Of a DNA stretch of 6,961 bases, positions 1-6,585 are shown one piece after another (positions within the stretch are counted from its first letter, which is position 1; each line of letters starts with the position of its first letter). Position numbers and translations under genes: made by a program. The DNA is taken from contig CAIXZI010000483.1 in assembly GCA_903923915.1 (NCBI GenBank), forward strand, positions 1 to 6,961, written 5' to 3'. Under the pieces are notes generated by a model that did no database searches, was not told the origin of the DNA, and saw only the letters and a list, made by a program, of their open reading frames with translations. Source of the DNA: an uncultured Bacteroidota bacterium (lineage in GTDB: Bacteria; Bacteroidota; Bacteroidia; B-17B0; Aurantibacillaceae).

Positions 1-15
1 CACCATGACAGCAAA

Positions 16-903
16 CTACTGTTCAAAATCTAAGTAAATAAGCACTTTCTCCAATTGTTCTCTGCTAAAGCAAGATGAGTTTTTTAAATCATCTGCCGTA
101 ATTTTTTTATTTTTCTTTAAAGCAAAAATACATTTTGTACCATCGTATTTTATATAAGGATGATGCACCATGGTTTTAAAATCAACCGTATTAACTTTTA
201 ATTTTTGAATGAGTGCAGGATTAACTGTTAGATTTGCTTTGATAGAATTATATAAACTATCATTAAATGTATATACTTCCTTCAATTGCTCGATAGAATA
301 AAAACCTCCCAACATGCTTTTGTATTTTAAAATCATTCGGGCTCTTCCGGCTTTTATACCTTTTAGTTGCATCCATTGCAGGCTATCAGCACTGTTTATT
401 TCAAGTGTGATGTTTTGTTTCGAAGCAATTTTATTTTCTGTTTTAAAATCTTTTGTTGACTTATTATTTTCGATAAAAACATACGGCGCTAATTTTTCAT
501 ATAAAGCCTCATTCACCCCATATAATTTTTTCAAACTTTCTGCATTATAAAACTTGCCGCCTTTATTACGGTAGTTAATTAATATATGTGCCGTCTTTTC
601 AGGAAAACCAAGAGTAATAGCTTCTTCATAAGTTATCAGATTAGGATTAAAATTAAATAATTTGCCTTCCGTAGTTATTGAAGTAGTTGCATGATTATTG
701 CTTTCAGAAGTTTTATTTTGCTCGGTAAGCTTGGCTGCAACATCATCTAACGCAATAACATTAATGCTTGTAGAAGTTGGGTTGTATTTATAAATAATGA
801 AATACTTAACCACTAATAAAACCAAGAGCAAAGTGCTAATAGCTATCATTCCATTACGCTCTCTGCGGTTAAGCGTAAAGTATTTTGAAATATAATTAAT
901 CAT
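16..903 (-). CDS. Membrane-anchored helix-hairpin-helix (ComEA-like) protein
   Basis: This 295-aa protein has an N-terminal basic segment (RRER, residues 13-16), one membrane segment at about 18-38, a polar linker to about 80, and three helix-hairpin-helix units. Unit 1 (about 84-143) has LGFPEKTAHILINYR and GGKFYNAESLKKLYG. Unit 2 (about 166-228) has EINSADSLQWMQLKGI and LGGFYSIEQLKEVY. Unit 3 (about 234-293) is more degenerate but keeps VNTVDFKTMVHHPYI. Such HhH units usually bind DNA backbone without sequence specificity, and ComEA proteins bind incoming DNA during competence. Multi-HhH membrane-anchored proteins of this kind are common in Bacteroidota, where their role is mostly untested. 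The ATG overlaps the permease stop by 8 bases (ATGATTAA), which suggests coupled translation as the last visible operon gene. The stop is TAG. An ATG on the same strand at position 6 could begin another gene, but only six bases remain. Family assignment is firm; a competence role is inference. Confidence 0.88.
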   Translation of the reverse strand: MINYISKYFTLNRRERNGMIAISTLLLVLLVVKYFIIYKYNPTSTSINVIALDDVAAKLTEQNKTSESNNHATTSITTEGKLFNFNPNLITYEEAITLGFPEKTAHILINYRNKGGKFYNAESLKKLYGVNEALYEKLAPYVFIENNKSTKDFKTENKIASKQNITLEINSADSLQWMQLKGIKAGRARMILKYKSMLGGFYSIEQLKEVYTFNDSLYNSIKANLTVNPALIQKLKVNTVDFKTMVHHPYIKYDGTKCIFALKKNKKITADDLKNSSCFSREQLEKVLIYLDFEQ

Positions 904-2302
904 GTTGTTGTTTTGTTTTTTGTTGAATAAAATAATAAACCGGAATACCCAAGGCTACTATGATTAACCCGTTAACGGTATTGGTTGGTTTATTGTAAAC
1001 TAAGTCGATGCAAATTAATGTAGTTAACAAAATATACAATGCAGGGACAACCGGATAGCCCCAGGCCTTATACGGACGGGGCGTTTCAGGTTCAGTTCTT
1101 CTCAACACAAAAATGGCGCTGATAGTTACAATGTAAAACAACAAAGATGCAAAAGTTGCGTACTCTAACAAATCGCCATAAGAACCGCTTAAACACAATA
1201 CACTTGCCCAAATGCCCTGTATCCATAAGGCGTAGCCAGGTACACCGAACCTGTTATTGTTTTCGGCTTTCTTAAAAAATAATTTATCTGCACTCATAGC
1301 CTGAAATAATCTGGCTCCTGCCATAATTAAACCATTGTTACATCCAAACGTAGAAACCACAATTAAACCTGCCATGGCATACACTGCGGTGTTTCCACTC
1401 ATTACAGTCGCCATAGCTGCTGCCCCTACTCTATCGTGTGGCGCATTTTGTATATCATGTATAGATAGTAAACACAAATAAGCCACGTTAGCTAAAATGT
1501 AAATTACAGTAACGATAAATGTCCCCAACATTAATCCTCTTGGAATGTTTTTTTCGGGTTGTTTAATTTCTGCTGCAATAAATGTTACGTTGTTCCATGC
1601 ATCGCTGCTAAATAAAGAACCTATCATCGCAACACCAACTGCAATCCAAATAGCCGATCCGTTTAATGCCGTAGTTACAGAACCATTTATAGATGCGCCT
1701 TTCCACAAATCAACCATGTTTTCCGAAAAAATATTTCTAGTAAAACCTGCGTATAAGCCAACTATAATTAAACCGAAAAGCGCAATTAATTTTGCCAATG
1801 TAAAAACACGTTGTATGATTTTTCCATTCTTTACACCACGCGCATTTATTAGGGTAAGAAAGGCAATAGAGACAATAGCCAATAATTGCGCATACGTCAG
1901 TTTAAAATTATGAATTTGAAGCAGCACATTATCTTCATTAAAGAACGGAATAAAAACTCCAATATATTTTGCAAAAGCCACCGCCACCGCAGCAATTACA
2001 CCTGTTTGAATCACAAGAAAAACTGTCCAGCCATATAAAAATGAAATTAAACTTCCGTATGCTTTTTTAATATACACGTATTGTCCGCCTGCTTTGGGCA
2101 TCATGCCCGCAAGCTCGCCATAACTTAATGCGGCAAATAAAGTAAGTACGCCTGTAAGCAACCAACATAATAACAACCAACCGCTGCCGCCAACACTTCG
2201 AGCCATGTCTGATGATACAATAAAAATACCAGAGCCTATCATAGAACCCGAAACAATTAAAGTTGTATCAAGTAAAGAAAGTGTGCGTTTGGTTTCTGAC
2301 AT
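896..2302 (-). CDS. APC-superfamily amino acid permease
   Basis: This 468-aa polytopic inner-membrane protein has about 12 hydrophobic segments and fits the amino acid-polyamine-organocation (APC) superfamily, closest in style to the LAT-like group. The substrate-backbone motif of helix 1 is clear (GSMIGSGIF, residues 19-27). The conserved loop after helix 2 reads YGELAGMMPKAGGQYVY (61-77). The helix 6 region carries FSSDAWNNVTFIAAEI followed by KQPEKNIPRG (231-256). The C-terminal part has the typical RRTEPETPRPYKAWGYP stretch (401-417). Substrate cannot be read from sequence. I place the start at the ATG at 2302 (MSETKRT). The frame stays open back to 2401, but those 33 extra residues lie over the end of tag and do not look like an APC N-terminus. 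From 2302 the gene follows the tag stop after 4 bases, without a Shine-Dalgarno site, as is usual in Bacteroidota. It overlaps the downstream HhH gene by 8 bases. Confidence 0.93.
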   Translation of the reverse strand: MSETKRTLSLLDTTLIVSGSMIGSGIFIVSSDMARSVGGSGWLLLCWLLTGVLTLFAALSYGELAGMMPKAGGQYVYIKKAYGSLISFLYGWTVFLVIQTGVIAAVAVAFAKYIGVFIPFFNEDNVLLQIHNFKLTYAQLLAIVSIAFLTLINARGVKNGKIIQRVFTLAKLIALFGLIIVGLYAGFTRNIFSENMVDLWKGASINGSVTTALNGSAIWIAVGVAMIGSLFSSDAWNNVTFIAAEIKQPEKNIPRGLMLGTFIVTVIYILANVAYLCLLSIHDIQNAPHDRVGAAAMATVMSGNTAVYAMAGLIVVSTFGCNNGLIMAGARLFQAMSADKLFFKKAENNNRFGVPGYALWIQGIWASVLCLSGSYGDLLEYATFASLLFYIVTISAIFVLRRTEPETPRPYKAWGYPVVPALYILLTTLICIDLVYNKPTNTVNGLIIVALGIPVYYFIQQKTKQQHD

Positions 2303-2306
2303 AAAA

Positions 2307-2873
2307 TTATTTACAATGTTTATAACGGTGACAAGATACCAAATGATCGTTAACCATGCCGGCAGCCTGCATATAGGCATAACAAATAGTTGAGCCCACA
2401 AAAGTAAAACCTATCTTTTTTAATGCTTTGCTCATAGCATCCGATTCAGCTGTGATGGCAGGTATGGTTCCCTGTGTACGTTTTCCATTTATAGTTTTAT
2501 TATTGGTAAACTGCCAAATGTATTTATCAAAAGAGCCATGCTCTTTTTGTACTTGCAGGAAAAGCTGTGCATTCTTTATAGTTCCACGCACTTTTAATTT
2601 ATTACGAATAATACCTTCGTTCTGCAATAATTTTTCTACATCCTTTTCGGTAAACTTGGCCACTTTGTTTGCATCAAAATTGGCAAAGGCTTTTCTAAAG
2701 TGCTCTCGGCGATGTAAAATAGTTTTCCAACTTAAGCCCGCCTGAAATGTATCTAACACTAAAAATTCAAAATGTTTTTTATCATCATGCACAGGTGTGC
2801 CCCACTCTTCATCATGATAGGCAATCATTAATTCATCAGTGCCTGGCCAAGTACAAGTTTTTGCAGTACTCAT
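2307..2873 (-). CDS. tag: DNA-3-methyladenine glycosylase I
   Basis: This 188-aa cytoplasmic base-excision-repair enzyme removes 3-methyladenine from alkylated DNA. It aligns by eye with E. coli Tag over its whole length (E. coli 187 aa): IAYHDEEWG, QAGLSW, GIIRNKLKVRGTIKNAQ, SKALKKIGFTFVG, TICYAYMQAAGMVNDH. The four zinc ligands of the family are all present: Cys7, His20, His177 and Cys181. Tyr19 and Trp49 match base-pocket residues Tyr16 and Trp46 of E. coli. The position of E. coli Glu38 is Asp41 here, a conservative change that seems usual in related sequences. The ATG overlaps the upstream kinase stop by 4 bases (ATGA), and the permease starts 4 bases after the stop, so it sits in the middle of the operon. 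No alkylation-responsive operator is visible. Confidence 0.95.
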   Translation of the reverse strand: MSTAKTCTWPGTDELMIAYHDEEWGTPVHDDKKHFEFLVLDTFQAGLSWKTILHRREHFRKAFANFDANKVAKFTEKDVEKLLQNEGIIRNKLKVRGTIKNAQLFLQVQKEHGSFDKYIWQFTNNKTINGKRTQGTIPAITAESDAMSKALKKIGFTFVGSTICYAYMQAAGMVNDHLVSCHRYKHCK

Positions 2874-3493
2874 AATTTAATCGTATTAATTTTTTGATGT
2901 GGATTTTTCTGAATGAAAGATACAATTTCATGGAATATATCTTCATATACTTTTTCATTTATTGTTTCGGTAAAAATATTTAAAATGCTGTATTCCTTTT
3001 CTTTTGCAAAAAAGCTCACGTAACGCTCATTTAATTTTTGCAAGTAAGAAGACTGGATGCTTTGCTCGTAGCTTCTGTTACGCTTTTCAATATTATCACT
3101 AAGCGTTTCAACCGAAGTATGAAGCACAATAACCAAATCAGGTTTTTTAATGGTTGCAGAAATTCTATCAAACAATCTTTCGTATGTGCTATAATCCTCT
3201 TTAGAAAGATTGGCCTCTGTAAACAACAAACATTTATCCAAACAATAATCACTTATGATTTTAGGATTGTTTTCTTTTTCAATATATAAAAGCTGTTTGC
3301 ATCTGTCGGTTAAAAAAGAAAGCTCTAAAGCTAAAGCGGTGTCTTTTGGGTTTTGATAAAACAAAGGCAACCAGAGGTTCTCATTAAACTCTTCAAAAAA
3401 AGATGCAGCTTTATAATGTTTAGCCAGTTTTTTTACCAGTGTAGTTTTTCCAACACCAATATTACCTTCTATGCAAATAAAATTAAACGGCAT
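2870..3493 (-). CDS. Deoxynucleoside kinase (dNK/dCK-dGK family)
   Basis: This 207-aa protein phosphorylates deoxynucleosides for dNTP salvage in the cytoplasm. The P-loop is at the N-terminus (GNIGVGKTT, residues 10-18). FFEEFNENLWLPLFYQ (32-47) contains the acidic residues that act as catalytic base in this family. A DY-containing stretch (ISDYCLDKCLLF, 80-91) takes the place of the classical ERS/DRS motif. KKPDLVIVLHTSVETL (116-131) is the core strand, and the arginine-rich lid is KRNRSYEQSI (137-146). The length fits bacterial members. Deoxyadenosine or deoxyguanosine is the likely substrate by analogy with other bacterial members, but specificity cannot be read here. Its start overlaps the end of folK by 11 bases, and its stop overlaps the tag start by 4. 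The folK-dNK pairing is one I recall as recurrent in Bacteroidota. Confidence 0.92.
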   Translation of the reverse strand: MPFNFICIEGNIGVGKTTLVKKLAKHYKAASFFEEFNENLWLPLFYQNPKDTALALELSFLTDRCKQLLYIEKENNPKIISDYCLDKCLLFTEANLSKEDYSTYERLFDRISATIKKPDLVIVLHTSVETLSDNIEKRNRSYEQSIQSSYLQKLNERYVSFFAKEKEYSILNIFTETINEKVYEDIFHEIVSFIQKNPHQKINTIKL

Positions 3494-3980
3494 AGGTTAG
3501 TTTTTTTACTTGTCCGGTATCAGGGCAATCATGCAATAGTTCTGCAATAGTTTTATTTAATACAGGCTGTACAAAATTTGGTACAATCTCATTCAATGGC
3601 TCTAAAACAAATTTGCGCAAATGCAATCGCGGATGCGGAATATGAAGTGTATCTGTTTCTATAATTTTTTTGTTAAAAAATAAAATATCAATATCTATTA
3701 AACGACTTTGGTATGTAGTGGTGTCCGTGCGTTCTCTGCCTAGTTTTTTTTCTATTTCCAATAGTACAACAATCAATTCTTCAGCCGATAGGTTGGTTTC
3801 TACTTTAATTACCTGATTAAAAAAATCGGGTGCCTTATCCATGCCCCAGGCCTGCGACTGATAAAGGGAAGATTGCTGGCTAACGCTTCCAACTGTTTGT
3901 TTAATATGCTCACAAACCTGCTTAAAAGTTTCAAAACAATTACCCAAATTACCGCCCAAACATAAATATACTTCGTTCAT
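3483..3980 (-). CDS. folK: 2-amino-4-hydroxy-6-hydroxymethyldihydropteridine diphosphokinase (HPPK)
   Basis: This 165-aa enzyme transfers pyrophosphate from ATP to 6-hydroxymethyl-7,8-dihydropterin, the step before dihydropteroate synthase in folate synthesis. Visible signatures are the N-terminal YLCLGGNLGN (residues 5-14), SSLYQSQAWGM (37-47), DFFNQVIKVET (52-62), LGRERTDTTTYQSRLIDIDIL (80-100) with the two magnesium-binding aspartates Asp96 and Asp98, and IPHPRLHLRKFVLEPLNEI (114-132). The length matches monofunctional HPPK (about 160 aa), with no fused FolB or FolP domain. The ATG at 3980 is the only reasonable start, because the next residues are the conserved first strand. It is the first gene of the leftward operon, facing the divergent sppA across 138 bases, and it runs 11 bases into the kinase gene. 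Confidence 0.96.
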   Translation of the reverse strand: MNEVYLCLGGNLGNCFETFKQVCEHIKQTVGSVSQQSSLYQSQAWGMDKAPDFFNQVIKVETNLSAEELIVVLLEIEKKLGRERTDTTTYQSRLIDIDILFFNKKIIETDTLHIPHPRLHLRKFVLEPLNEIVPNFVQPVLNKTIAELLHDCPDTGQVKKLTYAV

Positions 3981-4012
3981 AACAATTCTGTGTCAAAAAT
4001 AACAAGCTCTTT

Positions 4013-4020
4013 TACTTTTG
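4013..4020 (+). promoter_or_regulatory. Candidate -7 box of the sppA promoter
   Basis: TACTTTTG fits the Bacteroidota -7 consensus TAnnTTTG. It lies about 99 bases before the sppA ATG, giving a 5' leader of roughly 90 bases. The expected -33 TTTG is not clear (only TTCTG/TGTG-like sequence near 3986-3992), so this is a weak-to-moderate call based on consensus and position only. Confidence 0.4.
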
Positions 4021-4052
4021 TAGTAATTAATTTAACAAATTATGAAATAGCC

Positions 4053-4067
4053 TCGTTTCTGAAACGA
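4053..4067. promoter_or_regulatory. Palindrome between the divergent promoters, possible operator
   Basis: TCGTTTC-T-GAAACGA is a perfect 7-base inverted repeat around one central base. It lies between the two candidate -7 boxes and covers the predicted start point of the folK transcript (about 4066). This position suits a repressor or dual regulator site. In RNA it could form only a 6-bp stem with a 3-base loop. No regulator gene is adjacent. The palindrome is seen directly; the function is inferred. Confidence 0.4.
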
Positions 4068-4071
4068 AAAC

Positions 4072-4104
4072 CAAAGATAACAGGGCAAATCATATAACAA
4101 CAAA
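4072..4104 (-). promoter_or_regulatory. Candidate promoter of the folK operon
   Basis: Read on the minus strand, TTTG (4101-4104) is followed after 21 bases by TATCTTTG (4072-4079), matching the Bacteroidota pattern of -33 TTTG and -7 TAnnTTTG. Transcription would start near 4066, giving folK an 85-base leader. Both boxes and the spacing are acceptable, making this the better of the two promoter candidates in this gap. Confidence 0.5.
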
Positions 4105-4118
4105 ATAAATAAAACCAC

Positions 4119-5942
4119 ATGAAAAATTTTTTCTCAACATTCTTTGGCGCCATTGTAGGTGTTATTGTAGCGGGCATTTTATGCACCATTATTTTTGCTA
4201 CTATAATTGTATCAAGCTTTAAAACTCAGTTTCATTTTGGCAAAGACAAAGAAACGCGCATAAAAGCAAACTCGGTGCTTATGCTAAAATTTAAAGACCC
4301 TATTAAAGAGCGTAGTGCCAACAATCCTTTAGCTGAATTAGGCTTAGGCGATTTTATAGGTGGCAAAAACGGCGTTGGTTTAGATGATATTATGAAGTCT
4401 ATTAAAAAAGCCGAAAGCGATACTGCTATTAAAGGTATTTACATGGATTTGAATGATGAAATTGTGGCCTCGCCTGCAACCTTAGAAGAAGTTAGAAATA
4501 GCTTATTACAATTTAAAGCCAGCAAAAAATTTATATATGCGTATGCCGAAGGATATTCTCAAAAGAGTTATTATTTGGCAAGTGTGGCTGATAAAATATT
4601 TTTAAATCCACAAGGCGATTTTATGTTTAAAGGTTTAAGCGCACAAATTATGTATTACAAAAATGCGTTAGAAAAAATAAATGTAGAAATGCAAGTGTTT
4701 CGTCATGGTAAATTTAAAAGCGCAGTAGAGCCTTATTTATTAGATAAAATGAGCGCACCTAACCGTTTACAATTAGAAACTTTATTAAACAGCATTTGGC
4801 TGCACATGTTAGAAGGCATTTCTAAACAACGTGGGGTATCTGTTGCAGAGCTTCAAAACATTGCTGATGAATTAAAAATTAATTTTCCGGAAGATGCGCA
4901 ACAATTAAAATTGGTTGACGAATTAAAATATAAAGATGAAGTAACCGAAATACTTAAACAAAAATTAGGTGTTAAAGAAAAACAAAAAATAAATTTTGTC
5001 AGCCTGGGCGAATACACCGAGCATGTAAACAAAAAACACAAAGGTGACGAAGATGACGACAGCGATAAAAAACACGACAAGAAAAATAAACTGGCTGTTA
5101 TTTATGCCGTTGGCGAAATTGCAAGTGGCGAAGGTGATGCCGATAAAATTGGTTCTGAAACAACCGCAAAAGCCATACGCGAAGCACGTTTAGATACTAC
5201 TGTTAAAGCTATTGTATTACGTGTAAACTCTCCGGGTGGTAGCGCACTTGCCAGCGATGTTATTTGGCGCGAGGTTACCTTAGCCAAAAAAGCAAAACCG
5301 GTTATTGTTTCTATGGGTGATGTAGCTGCATCAGGTGGTTATTATATTTCTTGTGCAGCTGATAGAATATTTGCACAACCTAATACCATTACGGGTTCTA
5401 TAGGTGTGTTTGGTTTATCGCCTAATGCACAAAAATTGTTTTCAGAAAAACTGGGTATTAATATAGATACCGTAAACACAAACAAGCATAGCGATTTAGG
5501 AAGTTTATACCGTGGTGCTACACCTTTAGAAGCTGCTTATATACAAAAAGGGGTAGAAAAAGTGTATGACACTTTTACCAAACGTGTGGCCGAAGGGCGT
5601 GGCATGGCGCAAGCGGATGTTGATAGCATTGGACAAGGCCGTGTTTGGAGCGGCGTAGATGCTTTAAAAATAAAATTGGTTGATGAGTTAGGCGGTATTA
5701 ACGATGCCATTAATTACACGGTTAAAAAAGCAAATTTAAAAGAAGACGAATACGAAATACTTTCTTTACCAAAACAAAAAGACCCACTAAAAGATTTATT
5801 GAACGGTAAAAAAGATGATGAAGAAGCAAGAGTGTTACAACAAAACTTAGGTGTGTTTTATGAATACATTAAATGCGCACAAAGCATTATAAAAGCAAAA
5901 GGTGTGCAAGCACGCTTGCCTTTTGAGATGCGTATTAATTAA
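4119..5942 (+). CDS. sppA: Signal peptide peptidase SppA, 67K type (S49 protease)
   Basis: This 607-aa membrane-bound serine protease degrades signal peptides left after secretion and possibly other membrane peptides. The length fits the long two-domain SppA (E. coli 618 aa). An N-terminal membrane anchor at about residues 9-33 lacks a convincing cleavage site. The N-terminal S49 domain (about 100-280) carries the general-base lysine in HGKFKSAVEPY (Lys200, equivalent to E. coli Lys209). The C-terminal S49 domain (about 325-530) carries LRVNSPGGSALASDVIW (367-383) and the nucleophile in MGDVAASGGYY (Ser405, equivalent to Ser409), then TITGSIGVFG. Ser and Lys come from different halves, as in this family. 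A charged stretch at about 304-323 (HKGDEDDDSDKKHDKK) bridges the domains. The ATG follows an A-rich leader with no Shine-Dalgarno site. It is monocistronic, with a terminator about 105 bases downstream. Confidence 0.96.
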   Translation: MKNFFSTFFGAIVGVIVAGILCTIIFATIIVSSFKTQFHFGKDKETRIKANSVLMLKFKDPIKERSANNPLAELGLGDFIGGKNGVGLDDIMKSIKKAESDTAIKGIYMDLNDEIVASPATLEEVRNSLLQFKASKKFIYAYAEGYSQKSYYLASVADKIFLNPQGDFMFKGLSAQIMYYKNALEKINVEMQVFRHGKFKSAVEPYLLDKMSAPNRLQLETLLNSIWLHMLEGISKQRGVSVAELQNIADELKINFPEDAQQLKLVDELKYKDEVTEILKQKLGVKEKQKINFVSLGEYTEHVNKKHKGDEDDDSDKKHDKKNKLAVIYAVGEIASGEGDADKIGSETTAKAIREARLDTTVKAIVLRVNSPGGSALASDVIWREVTLAKKAKPVIVSMGDVAASGGYYISCAADRIFAQPNTITGSIGVFGLSPNAQKLFSEKLGINIDTVNTNKHSDLGSLYRGATPLEAAYIQKGVEKVYDTFTKRVAEGRGMAQADVDSIGQGRVWSGVDALKIKLVDELGGINDAINYTVKKANLKEDEYEILSLPKQKDPLKDLLNGKKDDEEARVLQQNLGVFYEYIKCAQSIIKAKGVQARLPFEMRIN

Positions 5943-5964
5943 TAGTTGTCAGTCTCTGAGCGAT

Positions 5965-6041
5965 GTCATATTGAGCTTGTCGAAATACGTGGGATGGCAC
6001 ATATAATTGCTGCCCAAATGCTTCGACAAGCTCAGCATGAC
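5965..6041. repeat. Long inverted repeat with TTCGACAAGCTCA-type arms
   Basis: The left arm at 5965-5984 and right arm at 6022-6041 are 20 bases each and match as reverse complements at 18 positions; the differences are AT versus GC at 5970-5971. The spacer is 37 bases. The right arm TTCGACAAGCTCAGCATGAC is a sequence I recall as a dispersed intergenic palindromic repeat in many bacterial genomes, including Bacteroidota, where it often sits just behind genes. It starts 22 bases after the sppA stop and could fold in the sppA transcript as a 3' stabilising hairpin. The arms are seen directly; the family link is from memory. Confidence 0.75.
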
Positions 6042-6047
6042 TAAGCT

Positions 6048-6078
6048 AAAAAGCCTCATAGAAATATGGGGCTTTTTT
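6048..6078 (+). terminator. Intrinsic terminator of sppA
   Basis: A 13-bp stem pairs 6048-6060 (AAAAAGCCTCATA) with 6065-6077 (TATGGGGCTTTTT), with one wobble pair and a GAAA loop (GNRA type). A run of six T at 6073-6078 follows the GC core. The opposite strand also ends in a T run (GGCTTTTTAG), so it may work in both directions and serve a minus-strand gene arriving from the right. Confidence 0.85.
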
Positions 6079-6090
6079 ATGGGCATACCA

Positions 6091-6321
6091 CAACAAATGT
6101 TACGTACAATTACTCCAATGTTATGTACAATTACTCTAATCTTGCATAAGATTTCTCTAACTCTGTGTAAGATATGGCCAATCTTACATAAGATTTGTTC
6201 AACTCTGCATAAGATTCCTCCAACTCTGTGTAAGATACAACCAATCTTACATAAGATTTGTTCAACTCTGCGTAAGACACAGCCAATCTTGCATAAGATT
6301 AGCCCAATATTGCCTAAAATG
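6091..6321. repeat. Tandem array of eleven diverged 21-base units with palindromic cores
   Basis: Eleven consecutive units of exactly 21 bases can be laid out from 6091. Units 1-2 and 11 are the most diverged. Units 3-10 fall into two types. Type A (units 3, 5, 8, 10) contains AATCTTRCATAAGATT at 6138, 6180, 6243 and 6285, a palindrome with 6-7-base arms. Type B (units 4, 6, 7, 9) contains AACTCTGYRTAAGA, in which the left arm no longer matches. The order ABABBABA is mirror-symmetric, and units 4-6 and 7-9 also form a 63-base higher-order repeat. Because 21 is divisible by three, a long frame stays open through the array (7-residue LHKI-type repeat), but I do not regard it as coding. Function is unknown; this may be a protein-binding array, a hairpin RNA source or slippage-generated satellite. 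Confidence 0.85.
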
Positions 6322-6465
6322 ACCCAAAATAATCTTGTTTTTGCATATATTTGTTAGGTATATGTAAACTCAGGACATAATCACATAATTTGTCATACGA
6401 GGATCTTTTAATTTTTTAGCGTTTTATAAGAACAAAGGTATTTGGTTGTGTGTATAAAATCCGAA
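6322..6465. other. AT-rich intergenic stretch without recognised features
   Basis: This lies between the repeat array and the stop of the truncated regulator. I see no further 21-base unit, strong hairpin or convincing reading frame. One TATATTTG at 6346-6353 fits a -7 box on the plus strand, but there is no -33 element at the right distance and no bacterial plus-strand gene to drive. Confidence 0.5.
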
Positions 6466-6585
6466 TTAAAATTTAAAGAAGTCTTGTACATCGACTTCAA
6501 GCGCATTGGCGATTTTCAGTAACGTTATTGCGGTTACGTTTGTTCTTCCTTTTTCTATAGGGATTAGGTTTGATTTTTCAATATC
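6466..6585 (-). pseudogene. XRE-family helix-turn-helix regulator, 5' end missing at the junction
   Basis: Reading the minus strand from 6585 to the TAA at 6466-6468 gives DIEKSNLIPIEKGRTNVT followed by AITLLKIANALEVDVQDFFKF, 39 residues. This is the second half of a Cro/C1-type helix-turn-helix: recognition helix (DIEKSNLIPIEKG), the conserved asparagine loop (RTNVT) and the helix LLKIANALEV, ending like short stand-alone XRE proteins of about 70-110 aa. The expected first helices and start codon are absent. Upstream of the Asp codon the frame runs into low-complexity GC-rich sequence (GREEG and beyond) that does not fit the domain. The gene was therefore cut at about 6585 by the join, and is probably intact in the source genome rather than a true pseudogene. 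The family is recognised from motifs; its target is unknown. Confidence 0.75.

Noticed and set aside
2303..2401. N-terminal extension of the permease by 33 residues
   Set aside because: It lies wholly over the coding end of tag and does not resemble an APC N-terminus. The MSETKRT start at 2302 fits family length and operon spacing.
4853..5287. Minus-strand open frames inside sppA
   Set aside because: They are antisense to a well-conserved S49 protease frame and have no domain character.
6091..6321. CRISPR array
   Set aside because: Units are directly adjacent with no unique spacers of regular length, the repeats are too short and diverged, and no cas genes are present.
6346..6353. TATATTTG as a plus-strand promoter box
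   Set aside because: No TTTG about 19-21 bases upstream and no bacterial plus-strand gene follows before the junction; such short matches are expected by chance in AT-rich DNA.
6007..6357. Open frame of 116 codons on the plus strand with LHKI-type 7-residue repeats
   Set aside because: It begins inside the inverted repeat, runs through the intrinsic terminator and then the 21-base array. The frame is open only because the unit length is a multiple of three, and a second frame is also largely free of stops. There is no known domain and no start signal.
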